DNA from: Lysobacter gummosus
Lineage (GTDB): Bacteria > Pseudomonadota > Gammaproteobacteria > Xanthomonadales > Xanthomonadaceae
Reading direction: 5' to 3'
Length of the DNA: 64,000 nucleotides
Assembly: GCF_001442805.1 (NCBI RefSeq)
Contig: NZ_CP011131.1
Coordinates: 744,001 to 808,000 of the forward strand
The position numbers and the translations under genes were made by a program. Positions 9,481 through 16,604 of the stretch are shown here, piece by piece; position 1 is the stretch's first letter, and each line of letters starts with the position of its first letter. A model generated the notes under the pieces. That model saw only the letters and a program-made list of their open reading frames with translations. It ran no database searches and had not been told where the DNA came from.

Positions 9481-9925
9481 GGTGTTCTCCTTGAGGTTCC
9501 GGTGGGTCCGATCCGTGGTGGTGACCGTTGCGACCGAATCGGTCGTCGCAAGGGCGCGGTGAAAAACGAGGGCGGTCGTGGCGCCCGCGGGCGCAGCGAT
9601 GGGTCCGCCGTGCGCGCCGGGCGCGCAGGGCGTTGGAGCTTGTTCGCCGCGCGAGTCGGCGAACGCAAAAGGTGGAAACGCCCCTGACGCCGTCACCGCG
9701 AAACCCGCGCGCGGACTGCGCGGAGCCGGTGCCGCCAGGCATCGCGACGATCCTTGTCGCCGATGCTTGCGCCGCGCCGTTCCTGCGCCTTCAAGGCGTG
9801 GGTCCGGCGGTGCCGCCGCTGCTGCGTTTCGTTGCGCGTCCTGTAACAGCGGCGCTTGGCGAAACGCCGCACGGGGCGTTTCCTGGGTTGGAACTTTCGT
9901 TCCTTCAAGACTGCTTTTCAGGCAG
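9481..9925. other. Leader between tRNA-like RNAs and slipin gene; possible operator
   Basis: There is no supported gene in this 445-base stretch. An imperfect 24-base palindrome at 9528-9551 with outer arms TTGCGA/TCGCAA and inner CCGA/TCGG lies about 50 bases upstream of the slipin start and is a candidate operator or leader hairpin. No sigma-54 promoter of the type used by RtcR was found. Confidence 0.35.
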
Positions 9926-10000
9926 TGGATGGGATAACGGGAATCGAACCCGCGACCACAGCATCGAGACGCTGCGCTCTACCGACTGAGCTATATCCAA
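9926..10000 (-). ncRNA. tRNA-like RNA with encoded CCA, upstream of slipin-rtcB
   Basis: Read on the minus strand, this 75-base element folds as a tRNA: acceptor TTGGATA/TATCCCA (one mismatch at pair 2-71), bases 8-9 TA, D-arm GCTC-AGTCGGTA-GAGC, T-arm GCGGG-TTCGATT-CCCGT, then T and an encoded CCA end. The anticodon arm is abnormal: stem GCAGC/GCTGT encloses eight bases, GTCTCGAT, and the variable loop is four bases, so no anticodon can be read in the usual frame. It could be a degenerate tRNA gene or a dedicated tRNA mimic. It lies two bases from a second element and on the same strand as the rtcB operon. Confidence 0.75.
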
Positions 10001-10071
10001 TTCGAAAGGGCCGGACTCGAACCGACTACCTGCGCACTAAGTCGCCGCTCTAACCTGTGAGCTACCTTCCA
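10001..10071 (-). ncRNA. Second tRNA-like RNA, tandem to the first
   Basis: On the minus strand the acceptor TGGAAGG/CCTTTCG pairs fully (with G-T pairs), bases 8-9 are TA, the D-arm is GCTC-ACAGGTTA-GAGC and the T-arm is GTCGG-TTCGAGT-CCGGC. The anticodon region is only 20 bases with the weak stem GCG/CGC around ACTTAGTG, so a normal anticodon is absent. No CCA is encoded. It runs directly into the first tRNA-like element, which suggests one precursor transcript. Confidence 0.7.
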
Positions 10072-10119
10072 GGGCAGCACCTATTCGCGCACTCGGCATA
10101 CGCAACGGCACGGCCGCGC

Positions 10120-10201
10120 GCACCGGACGGGATACGAACCCGTACCGCTGTAATGCGTTTCATCGGATGCTGCCTATTGCCGTGTGTCTCCACACGGCAA
10201 T
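10120..10201 (-). ncRNA. T-arm-like element with GAGA-tetraloop hairpin
   Basis: On the minus strand a perfect 11-bp hairpin with a GAGA (GNRA) loop (10176-10201) is followed by a canonical T-arm ACGGG-TTCGTAT-CCCGT (10127-10143) and CCGGTGC, which could pair with the sequence CACACGG with a bulge. No D-arm was identified. It may be a third, more degenerate member of the tRNA-like series. Confidence 0.4.
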
Positions 10202-10381
10202 TCGTTCGGGCGCAAGCGCCCATGTGAGTCGATCGCGCACGCACCGCTCGTGCCGAAGCACCGGAGCACAGCGCTCAAAGCGCCTCTGCGGTCGAACCCC
10301 TGTGTCTACGATGCTTCGGGGCCGTGTGCGATCAAGCTTGTTTTCAAGGGTTATGGTGTCCTTTGCGAGCGCTGAAACGAA

Positions 10382-10410
10382 AACGCCCCCGGTGTTTGAC
10401 CGAGGGCGTT
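10382..10410 (-). terminator. 12-bp hairpin, possible terminator
   Basis: The stem AACGCCC[CT]CGGT/ACCG[AG]GGGCGTT has a five-base loop and one G-T pair. On the minus strand it is followed by TTCGTTTC. It could end a minus-strand transcript or insulate the tRNA-like region. Confidence 0.45.
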
Positions 10411-10419
10411 CGCTTCCTC

Positions 10420-10443
10420 GGAAGATCGGGCGACCGATCTTCC
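10420..10443. other. Hairpin with GCGA tetraloop
   Basis: A perfect 10-bp stem GGAAGATCGG/CCGATCTTCC closes a GCGA (GNRA) loop when read on the plus strand. Function is unknown; it adjoins the preceding hairpin. Confidence 0.6.
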
Positions 10444-10749
10444 TTGGCAAAGAAGATCAATCCGGCGTGTGTTGCGCCTGGCGACCGCGCATCGACAACG
10501 CGCAGTCGAACAGACCGGGGCACGAGGGCCGCAGTTCGTTCTGTTTGGCGATGTGGTTGTCGAGATGCATGTGAAGGCGGTCGGTTGATTGCGTCGCAAG
10601 GACGATGGGCGCGAACTCTACGCTCGCGAAATTACGGATGCAAGACCGTTCGTCGTCCCGCGAAAGGTTTTTTCGCGGTCGGTGTGATCGATTCGGGGGG
10701 ATGTGGCGAGAGGTTTTTAGTTGCGATGATGGTTTGAGGTTGCGCGTGC

Positions 10750-10788
10750 CCTCACCCCGGCCCTCTCCCGCAAGCGGGAGAGGGAGGG
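10750..10788. repeat. CCTCTCCCGC hairpin repeat
   Basis: The hairpin CCCTCTCCCGC-AA-GCGGGAGAGGG (10761-10784) with flanking CCCTCACC is another copy of the dispersed element seen at 4107 and 52164. Confidence 0.85.
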
Positions 10789-10825
10789 AAAGCGGTGCAG
10801 GACGGTGCGCATGCGTTGCGTGCGA

Positions 10826-11392
10826 TCAGAATTCGCCGACTCTCGCCAACAACGCATCGGTATCGATCACTTCGGCAAACTCCGCGCGCAACGTAGCCAG
10901 ATGCGCGCGGCTGATCGCTTCGGCCGCGATCACCGTCCCGTCGGCGTCGGTCAAATCGAAACAGCAGCAGGCATCGCCGACCACGATCGTGCGATAGCCC
11001 AGGTTGCTCGCGATGCGCGCGGTGGTGGATACGCACATGTCGGTGCTGATGCCGAACAGCACGACGGTGTCGATGCGCAACCGGCGCAGGCGCAAGTCCA
11101 GATCGGTGCCGATGAAGGCGGCATTGACCGATTTTCCGACGATCGTTTCGCCATCGAGCGGTTCGAAGCCATCGCGAAAGGCGTGGCCCGGATGCGTGGA
11201 CTGCAACGGCGAGCCATCGTGAATGGAGTCGTGGCGCACATGGATCAACGGCAAGCCGCGTTCGCGCCAGGCCGCGAGCAGGCGTTGGCCGTTGTGCTCC
11301 ATCGCCGGATTGTTGCGAGGCCCCCACGGCGGATAGTCGAAGCCGCGCTGGACGTCGATGGGGATGAGGGCGGTGCGATGCGATGAGTTCAT
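10826..11392 (-). CDS. Cysteine hydrolase, isochorismatase-like family
   Basis: The 188-residue protein has the Asp-Lys-Cys triad of the isochorismatase superfamily: Asp13 (PIDVQRGF), Lys87 (IVGKSVN) and Cys120 (GISTDMCVSTT). Members hydrolyse amides or vinyl ethers, such as nicotinamide, ureidoacrylate or isochorismate; the substrate cannot be fixed here. The start at 11392 (MNSSHRTALIPID) gives the normal family length. It follows an ABM-domain gene by 40 bases on the same strand, so they probably form an operon, divergent from an Lrp/AsnC regulator. Confidence 0.9.
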   Translation of the reverse strand: MNSSHRTALIPIDVQRGFDYPPWGPRNNPAMEHNGQRLLAAWRERGLPLIHVRHDSIHDGSPLQSTHPGHAFRDGFEPLDGETIVGKSVNAAFIGTDLDLRLRRLRIDTVVLFGISTDMCVSTTARIASNLGYRTIVVGDACCCFDLTDADGTVIAAEAISRAHLATLRAEFAEVIDTDALLARVGEF

Positions 11393-11432
11393 GGGGATCG
11401 GTTCGTTCCGGTGGAATGGGGCGCGCGGGCAA

Positions 11433-11795
11433 TCAATCGGCATCGCGCCGCGGCCCGCCGTAAGCGCGATGCACGATCGCGACGCGTTGTTCGAAGCGCT
11501 GGTACCAACGCCGATGGCCCAGGTCCCGCGCGGCCGCGTGTTCGGCCTGATCGCGCCAGGCGCGGATCGACTGTTCGCTGTCGAAATAGGCCACGGTGAT
11601 GCCGAAGCCGTCGCCGTCGCGAGTGGATTCGAAGCCGAGGAAGCCCGGTTGCCGGCCGACCAGCTCGACCATCCGCTCGGCGGCGACGGCGTAGCCGGCC
11701 TCGTCCTGGCCGCTGCGCTGGGAGGAGAAAATCACCGCGTAGTAGGGCGGCGCGGGCAGATCGGCGAAGCGGGAAGCGGAATCGGACGCGGACAT
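11433..11795 (-). CDS. Antibiotic biosynthesis monooxygenase (ABM) domain protein
   Basis: The 120-residue protein contains one ABM dimeric alpha-beta barrel domain (about residues 15-110), with PPYYAVIFSSQRS at the start and the pattern PGFLGFESTRDGDGFGITVAYF. Proteins of this kind (YgiN-like and others) act on quinones, haem or unknown aromatics. The start at 11795 was chosen because the upstream frame runs into the intergenic region shared with the Lrp gene. It is probably co-transcribed with the cysteine hydrolase and possibly controlled by the divergent Lrp/AsnC regulator. Confidence 0.85.
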   Translation of the reverse strand: MSASDSASRFADLPAPPYYAVIFSSQRSGQDEAGYAVAAERMVELVGRQPGFLGFESTRDGDGFGITVAYFDSEQSIRAWRDQAEHAAARDLGHRRWYQRFEQRVAIVHRAYGGPRRDAD

Positions 11796-11917
11796 GGTCG
11801 GGACGGGCGCGGCGCGCTGGGCGATGCGGCATGGTGCGCATTGCTCCGTGCCGGTCTCAACCCGGCACAATGACGGTCCCGGCCGGCGCGGCCGGACAGC
11901 CGCCACGGGTTCCCATC

Positions 11918-12352
11918 ATGAAGACGCTGGACGAAGTCGATCGCAAGCTGATCGCGTTGCTGCAGGACAACGCCCGTCTGTCGACGGTGGCCCTGGCCAA
12001 GGCGGTGGGCCTGTCGCGCAGCACCGTGCAGGAACGTCTGCAGCGCCTGGAGGCGGCCGGGGTGATCGCGCAATACACCGTGCGCCTGGGCAGCGGCGGC
12101 GATCCGCTGTGCGCGTGGCTGATGCTGCGTTACGCGGAAGGCTTCAGCTGCGACGACATCGTGCCGCCGTTGTCGCAATGGCCGCAGGTGCGGCTGGTGC
12201 ACAGCGTGGCCGGCGAAACCGATCTGATGGTGCTGGTGGAAACGCGCTCGCCCGGCGAGTTGGCCGACCTGCGCGAGCGGGTCGCGGCGATGAAGGGCGT
12301 GGACGATGTCACCACGATCCCGATCCTGCGCACGGCGCTCGATCGCAGGTAA
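11918..12352 (+). CDS. Lrp/AsnC family transcriptional regulator
   Basis: The 144-residue protein has an N-terminal AsnC helix-turn-helix (residues 4-60: LDEVDRKLIALLQDNARLS, then STVQERLQRLE) and a C-terminal RAM ligand-binding domain (about 70-140). The start at 11918 places MKTLDEVDRK at the usual N-terminus. It is divergent from the ABM/cysteine hydrolase pair, which is its likely target by position. It converges on the deacetylase gene with 7 bases between stops. Confidence 0.92.
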   Translation: MKTLDEVDRKLIALLQDNARLSTVALAKAVGLSRSTVQERLQRLEAAGVIAQYTVRLGSGGDPLCAWLMLRYAEGFSCDDIVPPLSQWPQVRLVHSVAGETDLMVLVETRSPGELADLRERVAAMKGVDDVTTIPILRTALDRR

Positions 12353-12359
12353 GCGCGGC

Positions 12360-13373
12360 TTACTCCGAATCCAGCTTCGCCAGCGTCAACACCCAGTCCG
12401 GCACCGTGGGTTCGCCGGCGAAGAAGCTCGTAGGTTGCTTCGCGCCGATCGCCCAGCGATGCAGCCAGCTCGGTCCGGCCGGGCCGGTGTAGGCGTCGGT
12501 GCGCTGGTAGGCGCGATCGCGCATGGCTTCGTCCAGGCCGATGAAGCGGTAGCCGCGTTTGCGCGCCATCGTGATCAGGTCGCCGTAGCTGGCGGCGTTG
12601 AGCGCGTTGGCGTGGATCAGCCACACCTGCGGCAGGTTGTAGCCGAGCAGGGCGATCGACTGCTGCTCGTAGTAGTCGAGCTTGCTGCCCATGTACTTGA
12701 TGTAGTCGCGGCGCAGCCTGGCCTTGAGCTTGGCCGCGCCAGGGCGTTCGGCGGCGTGCAGATAGGCCGCGGCCCATATCCAGTCGGAGTTGTCCACGGT
12801 CACCGACGCGATGCGGTAGCCGTGCGCGTCGAGGAATTTCGCCAGATCGATCTTGTCCTGCGCGCTGCGCCCGGCGCGCAGGTAGGGATGGCGGAACCAG
12901 TGCGGGGTCTGCCCGCGCGCTTGCAGCATCGGCCGCAGTTGCCGCTCGCCGCGCAGGATGTCGTCTTCATACGCTTTCAGTCCCACCGCGTGCAGATCGG
13001 CGTGGTTGTAACTGTGATTGCCCAGGGTGGCGCCGGCGTCGAGCCAGTCGCGCAGCATCGCCACGCGTTCGGTCTGCAACTGGCCGCCGTCTTCGAGCTT
13101 GCCTTCGTTGACGAAACCGATCACCGGCACGCCGGCGCGGCCGATCGCGGCGATCAGGCGGTGGTGGTCGGCGATGATCTGCGCGGTCGGTACGGCGGGC
13201 AATTGCACCCAGGGCAGATCGTCCACGGTCATCGCGATGCGCCGGTCCGGCGCGGTCTTGGCTTGCGGCGCCGCGGCCGCCGCGCTGCCTGCGAGCAGCA
13301 ACAGGCCGGCGAAGAGGTAGCGCAAGAGCGTGGAATGGGCGAGCGTCGAATGGAGCGTGGCGAACGGGCGCAT
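12360..13373 (-). CDS. Secreted polysaccharide deacetylase (CE4/NodB fold)
   Basis: The 337-residue protein has a signal peptide (to about residue 35, ending AAAAAPQA) and a NodB domain with the catalytic pair Asp51-Asp52 (MTVDDLP), the zinc motif His120-x3-His124 (GNHSYNH) and motif 3 RHPYLR (161-166). CE4 enzymes remove acetyl groups from chitin, peptidoglycan or other N-acetylglucosamine polymers. Export to the periplasm or outside is expected. It stands alone on the minus strand. The substrate is not evident; a role in cell wall or exopolysaccharide modification is an inference. Confidence 0.92.
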   Translation of the reverse strand: MRPFATLHSTLAHSTLLRYLFAGLLLLAGSAAAAAPQAKTAPDRRIAMTVDDLPWVQLPAVPTAQIIADHHRLIAAIGRAGVPVIGFVNEGKLEDGGQLQTERVAMLRDWLDAGATLGNHSYNHADLHAVGLKAYEDDILRGERQLRPMLQARGQTPHWFRHPYLRAGRSAQDKIDLAKFLDAHGYRIASVTVDNSDWIWAAAYLHAAERPGAAKLKARLRRDYIKYMGSKLDYYEQQSIALLGYNLPQVWLIHANALNAASYGDLITMARKRGYRFIGLDEAMRDRAYQRTDAYTGPAGPSWLHRWAIGAKQPTSFFAGEPTVPDWVLTLAKLDSE

Positions 13374-13536
13374 GCGGACCTCCGATCGGGGATGCGCCGA
13401 TCATCGCCGCGCCGGCGCCGCCTGCCTATCGCCGCGGTTCGCAGTCGCGGCATGGGTCGCTAAATGGCCGGTCGCGTTCGCCGCCCGCGTCCTGCGACGC
13501 GGGCCGGCGTGCGCCGCCGAGCCCGGGGGGCGCGCC

Positions 13537-13860
13537 TCAGTCGAGCTTGCGCGAAATGAAGTAGTAGGCCAGATTGCCGATCCCGATCGCGCCGAGCAGC
13601 ACCGCGACGGTGCCGGGGTTGGCGTCGCGCCAGCCGGCGCTTTCGATGATGCCGAAGCCGATCGCGAGCAGGACCATGACGATGCCCCAGCGCAGGGCGC
13701 CGTGGCGGCGGCGGATGTCTTCGTCGCGGGCCATCGAGCGCAACAGCTCTTCGGCGCCACCGGTCTGCAGCAGTTTGCTGCGGAAACGCGCTTCCACGAC
13801 GATCTTGATCGCGAAGACGATGCAGACGAACAGGGAGATGGGGACGAGGATCTCGGGCAT
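13537..13860 (-). CDS. Small inner-membrane protein, unknown function
   Basis: The 107-residue protein has three predicted membrane helices (about residues 3-22, 62-80 and 85-102) with a charged cytoplasmic loop between the first and second. It resembles the DUF6249-type small membrane proteins found near ECF sigma genes in Xanthomonadaceae, though I assign this by general appearance only. The start at 13860 gives MPEILVPISL. It is divergent from the ECF sigma factor gene, suggesting shared regulation. Confidence 0.75.
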   Translation of the reverse strand: MPEILVPISLFVCIVFAIKIVVEARFRSKLLQTGGAEELLRSMARDEDIRRRHGALRWGIVMVLLAIGFGIIESAGWRDANPGTVAVLLGAIGIGNLAYYFISRKLD

Positions 13861-14108
13861 GGCGGCAGTCTCTGTGGGTTCGGGTCTGGCTGCAATGGAT
13901 ACGGGGCCCTCGCCGTCGGTTGCAGTCGGCCCCGCCGCCGGCCGGGCCCGGCCCGGAAGCACGCGGGACGGCGCCGCCGCCCCCGGCCCCATCGCCGGCC
14001 CGACGCGGCGGCGGGCAAGTGACAGGTATCACCGCGCGAGCGGTGCGCTCGCCACTGCAACCGCGCGCGCCCTGACCGCATCCTCTGGGCCATGACCGGT
14101 ACATCCCC

Positions 14109-14675
14109 ATGAACGACGACCGCACTCTGGTCGAAGCCGTACTGGCGCGCGCGCCGGGCGCGTTCGAGCGTCTGGTGCGCGAGTACCAGGGGCTGTGCTG
14201 GCACATCATCCAGCGCATGGTCCGCCACCCCGACGACACCCGCGAGCTGTGTCAGGAAGCCTTCCTGCGCGTGCACCAGTGCCTGCACCAGTACCGTCAC
14301 GAGAGCCCGCTCAAGTCGTGGATCGGCCAGGTCGCGTATTCGGTCGCCAAGCGCCATCTGGAGCGCAAGCGGATTCCGATCGTGGAAGTGGCCGACGACG
14401 AGGATGCGCTGTCGCCGCTGGACCGGGTCAGCGACGGCTTCGATCTGGAAGCGGCCTGCGCCGACGAGGAAATCGCCGCCGGCCTGCATGCCGAGATCGA
14501 GGCGCTGCCGCCGTTGCAGCGCACGCTGCTTACCCTGTATCACCTGGAAGAAGTGCCCATCGGCGAAATCGCGCAGATCACCGGCCTGGCCGAGGGCACG
14601 ATCAAGAGCCACCTGTTCCGCACCCGCGCGCGCCTGCGCCAGCGCCTGGAAGCCCGGTTGGGAGAATTCGCATGA
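14109..14675 (+). CDS. RNA polymerase ECF sigma factor (RpoE-like)
   Basis: The 188-residue protein has sigma region 2 (about 20-85: ELCQEAFLRVHQCLHQYRH) and region 4 (about 125-180: LPPLQRTLLTLYHLEEVPI then EIAQITGLAEGTIKSHLFR). It is the usual length of an ECF sigma factor. The stop overlaps the next start in an ATGA arrangement, so the neighbour is probably its partner protein. Target promoters are not known. It is separate from the second sigma-type gene at 15651, which belongs to the R-body locus. Confidence 0.93.
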   Translation: MNDDRTLVEAVLARAPGAFERLVREYQGLCWHIIQRMVRHPDDTRELCQEAFLRVHQCLHQYRHESPLKSWIGQVAYSVAKRHLERKRIPIVEVADDEDALSPLDRVSDGFDLEAACADEEIAAGLHAEIEALPPLQRTLLTLYHLEEVPIGEIAQITGLAEGTIKSHLFRTRARLRQRLEARLGEFA

Positions 14676-15157
14676 ACCGCAAACCCGAAAACACCGCCGC
14701 CGACGCCGCGGCCCGCTTCGACGATCCGCGCATCGCCCGCGAATGGGAGTTGCAGGAACGCGCCCAGCGCGAGGAACGCGGCGGTGCGCCGATGGATGAG
14801 GCCGATCCGCGCCTGGCTCAGTACCGCCTGCTGACCCGGGCCTTGCGTGCGCCGGTGACAGAGCCCATTCCGTACGGCTTCGCGGAACAGGTCGCGCGCC
14901 GCGCGCAGGCCCTGGCCGCCGGCAACGACCGGGTCGAACGCTATCTGCAGCAACTCCTGCTCGCCGCGCTGGTGGTGGCGGGCGTGGCGATAGTCTGGTC
15001 GAGCAGCGACAGCTGGTGGCCGGCATTGCAGACGCAGGTGCCGGCCGGCAGCCTGTCCTGGGGCGCGCTGGCCGGCGGCTGCTGTCTGCTGACCTGGGGC
15101 TGGCAAGGCGTCGCCCGCGCGATCGGCCTGGACGCCCCGCCCCGGCATACGGCGTGA
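14672..15157 (+). CDS. Membrane protein coupled to ECF sigma factor (possible anti-sigma)
   Basis: The 161-residue protein has a soluble charged N-terminal region of about 90 residues and two membrane helices (about 92-110 and 126-148). Its ATG overlaps the stop of the ECF sigma gene. This is the position and topology of an anti-sigma factor, but no zinc HxxxCxxC motif is visible, so a zinc-binding anti-sigma is unlikely. The anti-sigma role is inferred. Confidence 0.75.
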   Translation: MNRKPENTAADAAARFDDPRIAREWELQERAQREERGGAPMDEADPRLAQYRLLTRALRAPVTEPIPYGFAEQVARRAQALAAGNDRVERYLQQLLLAALVVAGVAIVWSSSDSWWPALQTQVPAGSLSWGALAGGCCLLTWGWQGVARAIGLDAPPRHTA

Positions 15158-15650
15158 TCGGCTGAGCGCCCGCCGCGCCGCGGTCTGCGGCGGCGCGCGC
15201 AGCGATGACGGCAACGCCCGGGTCCACGGCGTTTGCCGCTGCGGAAATTTTCTATCCCGTTCGAACAAGCGGCCGCGTCGCGCACGCGCCGGTCGGGCGA
15301 TCCCGCGCCTGCGATGGCATGCCTTGCCCCGCATCCGCCCATCGCCGGATGTGAACCCCCGCATGCTTTGAACGCCGCCTCGCGCAAGCTTGCGCGCGCG
15401 TCCTCGCGTGCGCGCGCGAGCGCGAATCGGCGAGGTTCGTCGTGGGAGGGGCTCAAGCCTGCGCCACAACAACCTCGAAACGGGCGGACCGCTCGAGCAA
15501 AACGCGAAACCGCATCCGCGCATTTGCGGTATCGCGACGGCGTGCGCAGTTCGCTGTCATCAGTGCCCTGCGCGTGTCACCCAAGTAACAGCCATCGCCG
15601 GACCCCCTCACCAGACTCGCCTGACATGCATACAACAGGAGAGGCGAGTG
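15158..15650. other. Intergenic region upstream of the R-body locus
   Basis: This 493-base gap separates the ECF sigma pair from the R-body locus. It contains alternating CG-rich runs (about 15390-15425) and no reading frame with a ribosome site. A promoter for the R-body sigma gene must lie here, but I could not assign one. Confidence 0.4.
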
Positions 15651-16208
15651 ATGGAACGTACAGGACTCGAACGTCCCGATTTCAAGGCCGCCGATGAAAT
15701 GTTCGCCAACGCGTGGCGGGCGAGCCTGCCGGAGCTGGAAGCGCGGGCGCGGCGCTTCGCCGAAGGCCAGCGCGACCGCGCCGAGGAATTGCTGGCCAAT
15801 ACCGCGATCAAGGCCCTGCTGTTCATGCGCCGCTCGCCGCAGACCATCACCGATCCGTGCGGCTTCCTGTTCGTGGTGCTGCGTCACGTATTTCTCGACA
15901 GCGTGCGCCGGCGCGGGCGCGACCGCGAGGTGTTCGACCGCAACCGCGAGGTCGATGGCGACTCGGCCGGTTTCGCCCACGACGGCCTGACCGCCTTGCA
16001 GAAGCTGGAACTGGACCAGCAGCTCGACCGCGTGGTCGATGCGGTGGCGCGGATGAGCCGCGAGCAACGGCGCTTGTTCGCCTACCGCTTCATCGACGAC
16101 CTGCCGTATCCGGTGATCGCCGAGAAACTGCACATCAATCAGCCGCTGGCGCGCAAACGGGTGGAGCTGCTGCGCAATCGCCTGAAGCTGGTGATGTCGC
16201 GCGATTGA
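15651..16208 (+). CDS. Sigma-70 family protein heading the R-body locus
   Basis: The 185-residue protein resembles ECF-type sigma factors: a helical region 2 (about 45-90, TDPCGFLFVVLRHVFLDSVR) and a region 4 helix-turn-helix (about 125-180, with MSREQRRLFAYRFIDDLPY and VIAEKLHINQPLARKRVELL). The start at 15651 has CAGGAGAG ten bases upstream; GTG at 15648 is an alternative. It is followed by the RebB genes on the same strand after 92 bases. It is probably the activator of R-body expression; that role is inferred from position. No anti-sigma gene is beside it. Confidence 0.85.
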   Translation: MERTGLERPDFKAADEMFANAWRASLPELEARARRFAEGQRDRAEELLANTAIKALLFMRRSPQTITDPCGFLFVVLRHVFLDSVRRRGRDREVFDRNREVDGDSAGFAHDGLTALQKLELDQQLDRVVDAVARMSREQRRLFAYRFIDDLPYPVIAEKLHINQPLARKRVELLRNRLKLVMSRD

Positions 16209-16300
16209 ACCGGCGCGGCCGCGCGCCGCGCTTCACAAGCCCACCGGGACCGCGTTCCACCCGGATAGACCCATAACGAACTCAACCCAAGGACAGGCTC

Positions 16301-16534
16301 ATGGCCGATACCCCCGTCAACTCGCAGATCACCGACGCCGTCACCCAGACCAACGTCAAGGTGGTCGCCGAAGCGCCGGCGCAGGCCATCGCTTCGTTGT
16401 ACCAGGTGTCCAGCCATTCCACGGGCCTGGCCTTGCAGAACGCCGTGCACAGCCAGCAGGTGCTCAATCAGATCTCGACCGCGGTGGTGTCCAAGGCGGT
16501 GCAGCTGATCATGGCGGTGGGCGACAAGACGTGA
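16301..16534 (+). CDS. RebB family R-body protein, short
   Basis: The 77-residue protein shows the RebB family pattern NSQITDAVTQTNVKVVAEAP followed by SSHSTGLALQNAVHSQQ. RebB proteins polymerise into R-bodies, ribbons coiled inside the cell that unroll under acid and break membranes, first described in Caedibacter symbionts of Paramecium. This copy lacks the C-terminal 30 residues present in the two copies at 21159 and 21617. AAGGA lies eight bases upstream of the ATG. It is the first structural gene of the locus. Confidence 0.9.
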   Translation: MADTPVNSQITDAVTQTNVKVVAEAPAQAIASLYQVSSHSTGLALQNAVHSQQVLNQISTAVVSKAVQLIMAVGDKT

Positions 16535-16604
16535 TGCGCCCGCTGCCGACCATGCATGCCGGGATTGAGCGGGAAGAGGGTTTTCGACGCGCGGGAGAGG
16601 TGCG

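Larger units (their letters stand above)
10202..10750. other. Intergenic region with several hairpins, no gene supported
   Basis: This stretch holds a GGGCGC-AA-GCGCCC hairpin (10208-10221) and two larger hairpins at 10382-10443 described separately. Beyond 10450 I see nothing recognisable. Short reading frames here lack ribosome sites and were not called. Confidence 0.5.

Noticed and set aside
9926..10000. Functional elongator tRNA
   Set aside because: The acceptor, D- and T-arms are good, but the anticodon stem-loop is out of register with eight loop bases and a short variable loop, so no anticodon can be assigned.
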